DNA from: Spirochaetaceae bacterium
GTDB lineage: Bacteria; Spirochaetota; Spirochaetia; DSM-27196; SKKC01
DNA length: 8,219 nt
Assembly: GCA_003552745.1 (NCBI GenBank)
Contig: PUOG01000224.1
Coordinates: 1 to 8,219 of the forward strand
Direction of reading: 5' to 3'
Below the pieces are notes generated by a model, which was not told the DNA's origin, ran no database searches, and saw nothing but the letters and a program-made list of their open reading frames with translations. Position 1 is the first letter of the stretch. Every line of letters starts with the position of its first letter. Shown here piece by piece: positions 6,205 through 8,219 of this stretch. The position numbers were made by a program, and so were the translations under genes.

Positions 6205-6867
6205 ATGCAATCCGGTATACGAATCGTGTCTTCGGTGTGGAGTATCAGAGGGAGGCGTGTACTCCCTGTCGGTGTAGTCGCCGTTTTCGCCTTTCTCACA
6301 GGGTGTGAGGCATTCTTCACGACGAGCGCATTTGCAAATTTGTCCCGCGATCCCGAGAATATGAGTGTGGAGCAGCTCCTTGCGTATAGCGAGGAGGCAA
6401 TTGCGTCGGGAAACGCGGAAAAGATGGAAGAGGCGTTTCGCGCATTGCACGGCAAGACCGAGGGTTCAAAACTGAGCGATCGGGAACGCGACACGCTCGT
6501 CGACCTCGGGCTCGGCGCGAGTGATGTGGCCGGATATCTCAGCGGTAATCCGGAGCGAGACACGCTGGATGCGGTCGATCTTTCCGACTATCCGGGCGAT
6601 ATTGCACGCGAAACCGCGAGGCTCATGTCGGAGGCGCCCGACGGTGATTTCAGCCCGGACCGTTATGCGTACGCCGGCGCCGGAGTCGTTCTCGCCATGG
6701 CGAAGGACGATGGGTTCGAGAGTATCGACCTCGGCGACGGTTCCGATGATTCCGAGCTGGCGAAAGGTCTGCTCGCGAGTGCGAGGGCTGGTTACGAAGC
6801 CGATGAGCGCGAGGACGACGAGGTGTATCAGTACCTCAACGATTTCGAAGACTCCTACACGTCGTAG
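6205..6867 (+). CDS. predicted lipoprotein of unknown function
   Basis: I do not recognise the family. The 220-residue product has an N-terminal stretch with Arg-Gly-Arg-Arg (15-18), a hydrophobic core (19-31) and a lipobox Leu-Thr-Gly-Cys with Cys34 as the predicted lipidated residue, so it should be anchored to a membrane. The residue after Cys34 is Glu. The mature part is acidic and looks mostly helical. Residues 53-81 (MSVEQLLAYSEEAIASGN and the following AEKMEEAFRAL) look like a TPR-type helix pair, and 155-166 is a small-residue helix rich in Ala and Gly. The tail (199-220) is strongly acidic. The ATG has AGGGGG at 8 nt. The gene lies between two related barrel genes, 79 bp after the first and 54 bp before the second, with its own promoter. 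An accessory role to one or both barrels is suggested by position only. Confidence 0.75.
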   Translation: MQSGIRIVSSVWSIRGRRVLPVGVVAVFAFLTGCEAFFTTSAFANLSRDPENMSVEQLLAYSEEAIASGNAEKMEEAFRALHGKTEGSKLSDRERDTLVDLGLGASDVAGYLSGNPERDTLDAVDLSDYPGDIARETARLMSEAPDGDFSPDRYAYAGAGVVLAMAKDDGFESIDLGDGSDDSELAKGLLASARAGYEADEREDDEVYQYLNDFEDSYTS

Positions 6868-6911
6868 CACCGTCGCGGGTAGAACGGTAATCCATGGAAG
6901 GGTCGAAAAGC

Positions 6912-6915
6912 AGGG
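6912..6915 (+). promoter_or_regulatory. Shine-Dalgarno that fixes the start of the second barrel gene
   Basis: AGGG (within AGCAGGG, 6909-6915) ends 6 nt before the ATG at 6922, but directly abuts the in-frame ATG at 6916. The spacing favours 6922 and drops two residues (Met-Leu) from the longer reading. Confidence 0.6.
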
Positions 6916-6921
6916 ATGCTA

Positions 6922-8106
6922 ATGCGCAGTAGCACACAACGTTGGGCGGTTGGGGTATTTATCTTCTTTTTTTCCGCATCGATGTTTGCGGTTGCGCAGA
7001 CACCGTTGCGCGATCTCTCACGCGTGCGTTATCCACGGATCGAAGGGCTCGGAGGCGCACATCCTGCGCTGACCGGTGACCTTTCGGTGGTGCAGACGAA
7101 CGCTGCCGGGTTACGTGCGGAGGACACGACTACCCAGTTCGCGACACTCGGTGCGAATGTCACCGGCCCGGTGTTTTCGCTTGCTTCGCTTCTGATATCG
7201 GCAGCCGACGATCCGGAAGACGTCCTCGAGAGCGATGAATCGCTCGATTTTCTGCGGCGTATCCATGCTGTCAGCGATACGGCTGGACCGATCGGATTCG
7301 GATACACCGGCGGTGGTGTGGGCTACAGCGTACACAACGTGCTTGGAACCTCACTGACCGCTCCGCGCAGCGGTACCCTTCGGTACGCGGTGAGTGAGCG
7401 ACTCGTCTTCCGCGGAGGCTATGCGTTCCCGCTGCCGATGCCCGAAGGGTCGGCGATGAGCCTCGATGCCGGTCTGCTCGTCTCCGCGTTTATCCAGGGT
7501 GAGAGCGGCGACGAGTTTCCGTTGATCGAAATCGCGGATGTTTTCGACGATATCAGCCCGGGTATGGTCCTCGATGCCCCTTTCGCGTTGCGCTCCGGCT
7601 TCGGACTCAATCTCGGGCTGCTCTGGAGCTACGACGATAGGGTGGCGGTCGGATTGGTTGGCGAGAACCTCTATGCTCCGGCAGTCGAAACCGAATACGA
7701 GTCGGTTACCGCGTTCGTCGATTCGGAGGGACCGATTTCCGACCGAACGACCTATCTGTTGTCACCGGAGTTTCACCTCGGTGCGCGCTACAGCGTCGGT
7801 CTGGGAAGACTCGAACGTTACATCGATGAGGTGGATCTTTACGCCTCCTACTTCGACGCGTTCGACTTCCTTACCCGCGACAACCCGCGAAATCCGTTGC
7901 TGAAGTTCGCGATTGGTTCGGAAATCCGGCTTCTCGAGATCATGCGGTTGCGTCTGGCGTTTTCCGAAGGGCTTCCGTCGGCTGGGTTTGGTCTGAAGCT
8001 CGGCGCCGTCGATGTGAACGGCGCTGTGTACGGACGTGAGCTCTCGAGCGAGCCCGGGCTTCGACCGGTCTATAACGTCGGATTCTCAATCGATATCCGG
8101 CGTTGA
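6922..8106 (+). CDS. exported beta-barrel outer-membrane protein, paralogue of the gene at 4962
   Basis: No named family is recognised with certainty; the style is FadL/PorV/UPF0164-like. From ATG 6922 the product has 394 residues with a signal peptide (MRSSTQRW, hydrophobic core with FIFFF, cleavage likely after AVA at 23-25). Mature residues 42-64 read like a FadL-type hatch: a Gly-rich start, a TGDLS stretch, then TNAAGL in place of NPAGL. The rest alternates short Gly-rich strands and loops. Blocks parallel the protein encoded at 4962: GGYAFPL (165-171), GFGL (226-229), VGLVGEN (243-249), FAIGSEI (329-335) and GLKLG (357-361), the last two at identical residue numbers. It ends in SIDIRR, without the terminal aromatic residue of its paralogue, which is slightly unusual for a BAM substrate. 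It is 54 bp after the lipoprotein gene with no clear promoter, so probably co-transcribed. Confidence 0.75.
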   Translation: MRSSTQRWAVGVFIFFFSASMFAVAQTPLRDLSRVRYPRIEGLGGAHPALTGDLSVVQTNAAGLRAEDTTTQFATLGANVTGPVFSLASLLISAADDPEDVLESDESLDFLRRIHAVSDTAGPIGFGYTGGGVGYSVHNVLGTSLTAPRSGTLRYAVSERLVFRGGYAFPLPMPEGSAMSLDAGLLVSAFIQGESGDEFPLIEIADVFDDISPGMVLDAPFALRSGFGLNLGLLWSYDDRVAVGLVGENLYAPAVETEYESVTAFVDSEGPISDRTTYLLSPEFHLGARYSVGLGRLERYIDEVDLYASYFDAFDFLTRDNPRNPLLKFAIGSEIRLLEIMRLRLAFSEGLPSAGFGLKLGAVDVNGAVYGRELSSEPGLRPVYNVGFSIDIRR

Positions 8107-8109
8107 CCG

Positions 8110-8159
8110 TTGACACCGGGCGGCTACCTTGGTACGTTCTGCGAGCTTTCGATTACAAT
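8110..8159 (+). promoter_or_regulatory. promoter region of the tRNA-Lys gene
   Basis: Two readings are possible. TTGGTA (8129-8134) and TACAAT (8154-8159, 5 of 6 matches) are 19 nt apart and would start transcription about 5 nt before the tRNA. A perfect TTGACA (8110-8115) lies 17 nt from TACGTT (8133-8138), giving a leader of about 25 nt. The first has the better -10, the second the better -35 and spacing. I see no terminator for the barrel gene in this spacer. Confidence 0.5.
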
Positions 8160-8170
8160 GAGAAGGAATC

Positions 8171-8219
8171 GGGCCGCTAGCTCAGGTGGTAGAGCAACGC
8201 CCTTTTAAGGCGTGGGTCA
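8171..8219 (+). tRNA. tRNA-Lys (anticodon TTT), 3' part off the right edge
   Basis: The acceptor 5' strand is GGGCCGC (8171-8177), followed by TA. The D stem GCTC (8180-8183) pairs with GAGC (8192-8195) around the loop AGGTGGTA. The anticodon stem ACGCC (8197-8201) pairs with GGCGT (8209-8213) around the loop CTTTTAA, giving anticodon TTT at 8204-8206 with the invariant T before it and A after it. The window ends in the variable loop, so the T arm and the 3' acceptor strand cannot be checked. The tRNA reads AAA and AAG lysine codons. Confidence 0.95.

Noticed and set aside
6916..6921. ATG at 6916 as the start of the second barrel gene
   Set aside because: It directly abuts the Shine-Dalgarno AGGG, leaving no spacer, while the ATG at 6922 has 6 nt.
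8171..8219. tRNA-Lys as an integration (att) site
   Set aside because: Only the 5' part of the tRNA is visible, and no integrase or repeated 3' tRNA segment is in the window, so there is nothing to support it.

Overview
The window is a compact, high-GC stretch of bacterial chromosome. It holds eight protein genes, one cut by the left edge, and the 5' part of a tRNA gene cut by the right edge. The organism is diderm: there are two beta-barrel-type exported proteins and a lipoprotein. It can make lysine precursors and tyrosine, and it carries an oxygen-sensitive radical SAM maturase. A free-living anaerobic or facultative spirochaete is my best guess, from the FadL/UPF0164-like style of the barrels, the bactofilin and the anaerobic maturase. 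This is inference from gene style, not proof; no rRNA or other marker gene is present.

Left part (1-2405, minus strand): pta-dapB-dapA, read right to left with gaps of 24 and 16 bp and a good Shine-Dalgarno before each gene, so very likely one operon. Pta converts between acetyl-CoA and acetyl phosphate. DapA and DapB are the first two committed steps from aspartate semialdehyde towards DAP and lysine. DapA lacks its C-terminal third because of the window edge.

Middle (2406-4851): a 94-bp divergent spacer with two dyads and a sigma70-type promoter, then plus-strand tyrA (arogenate/prephenate dehydrogenase), an anaerobic sulfatase-maturating-type radical SAM/SPASM enzyme, and a bactofilin. 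The last two are 14 bp apart and probably co-transcribed. The tyrA promoter would start transcription at or next to the ATG, giving a leaderless mRNA.

Right part (4852-8219): a 16-bp perfect palindrome beside a second promoter that also predicts a leaderless start (GTG at 4962), followed by an exported beta-barrel protein, a lipoprotein with its own promoter, and a second exported beta-barrel protein. The two barrels share blocks in the same order and partly at identical positions, so they look like diverged paralogues around the lipoprotein: an envelope module of unknown function. A tRNA-Lys(TTT) gene with its promoter closes the window.

I see no mobile element, CRISPR array, phage gene or defence system. 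No gene-free stretch exceeds about 110 bp. The less ordinary points are the two leaderless-type promoters with dyads at the -35 region, the paired barrel/lipoprotein module, and a sulfatase maturase with no sulfatase beside it.
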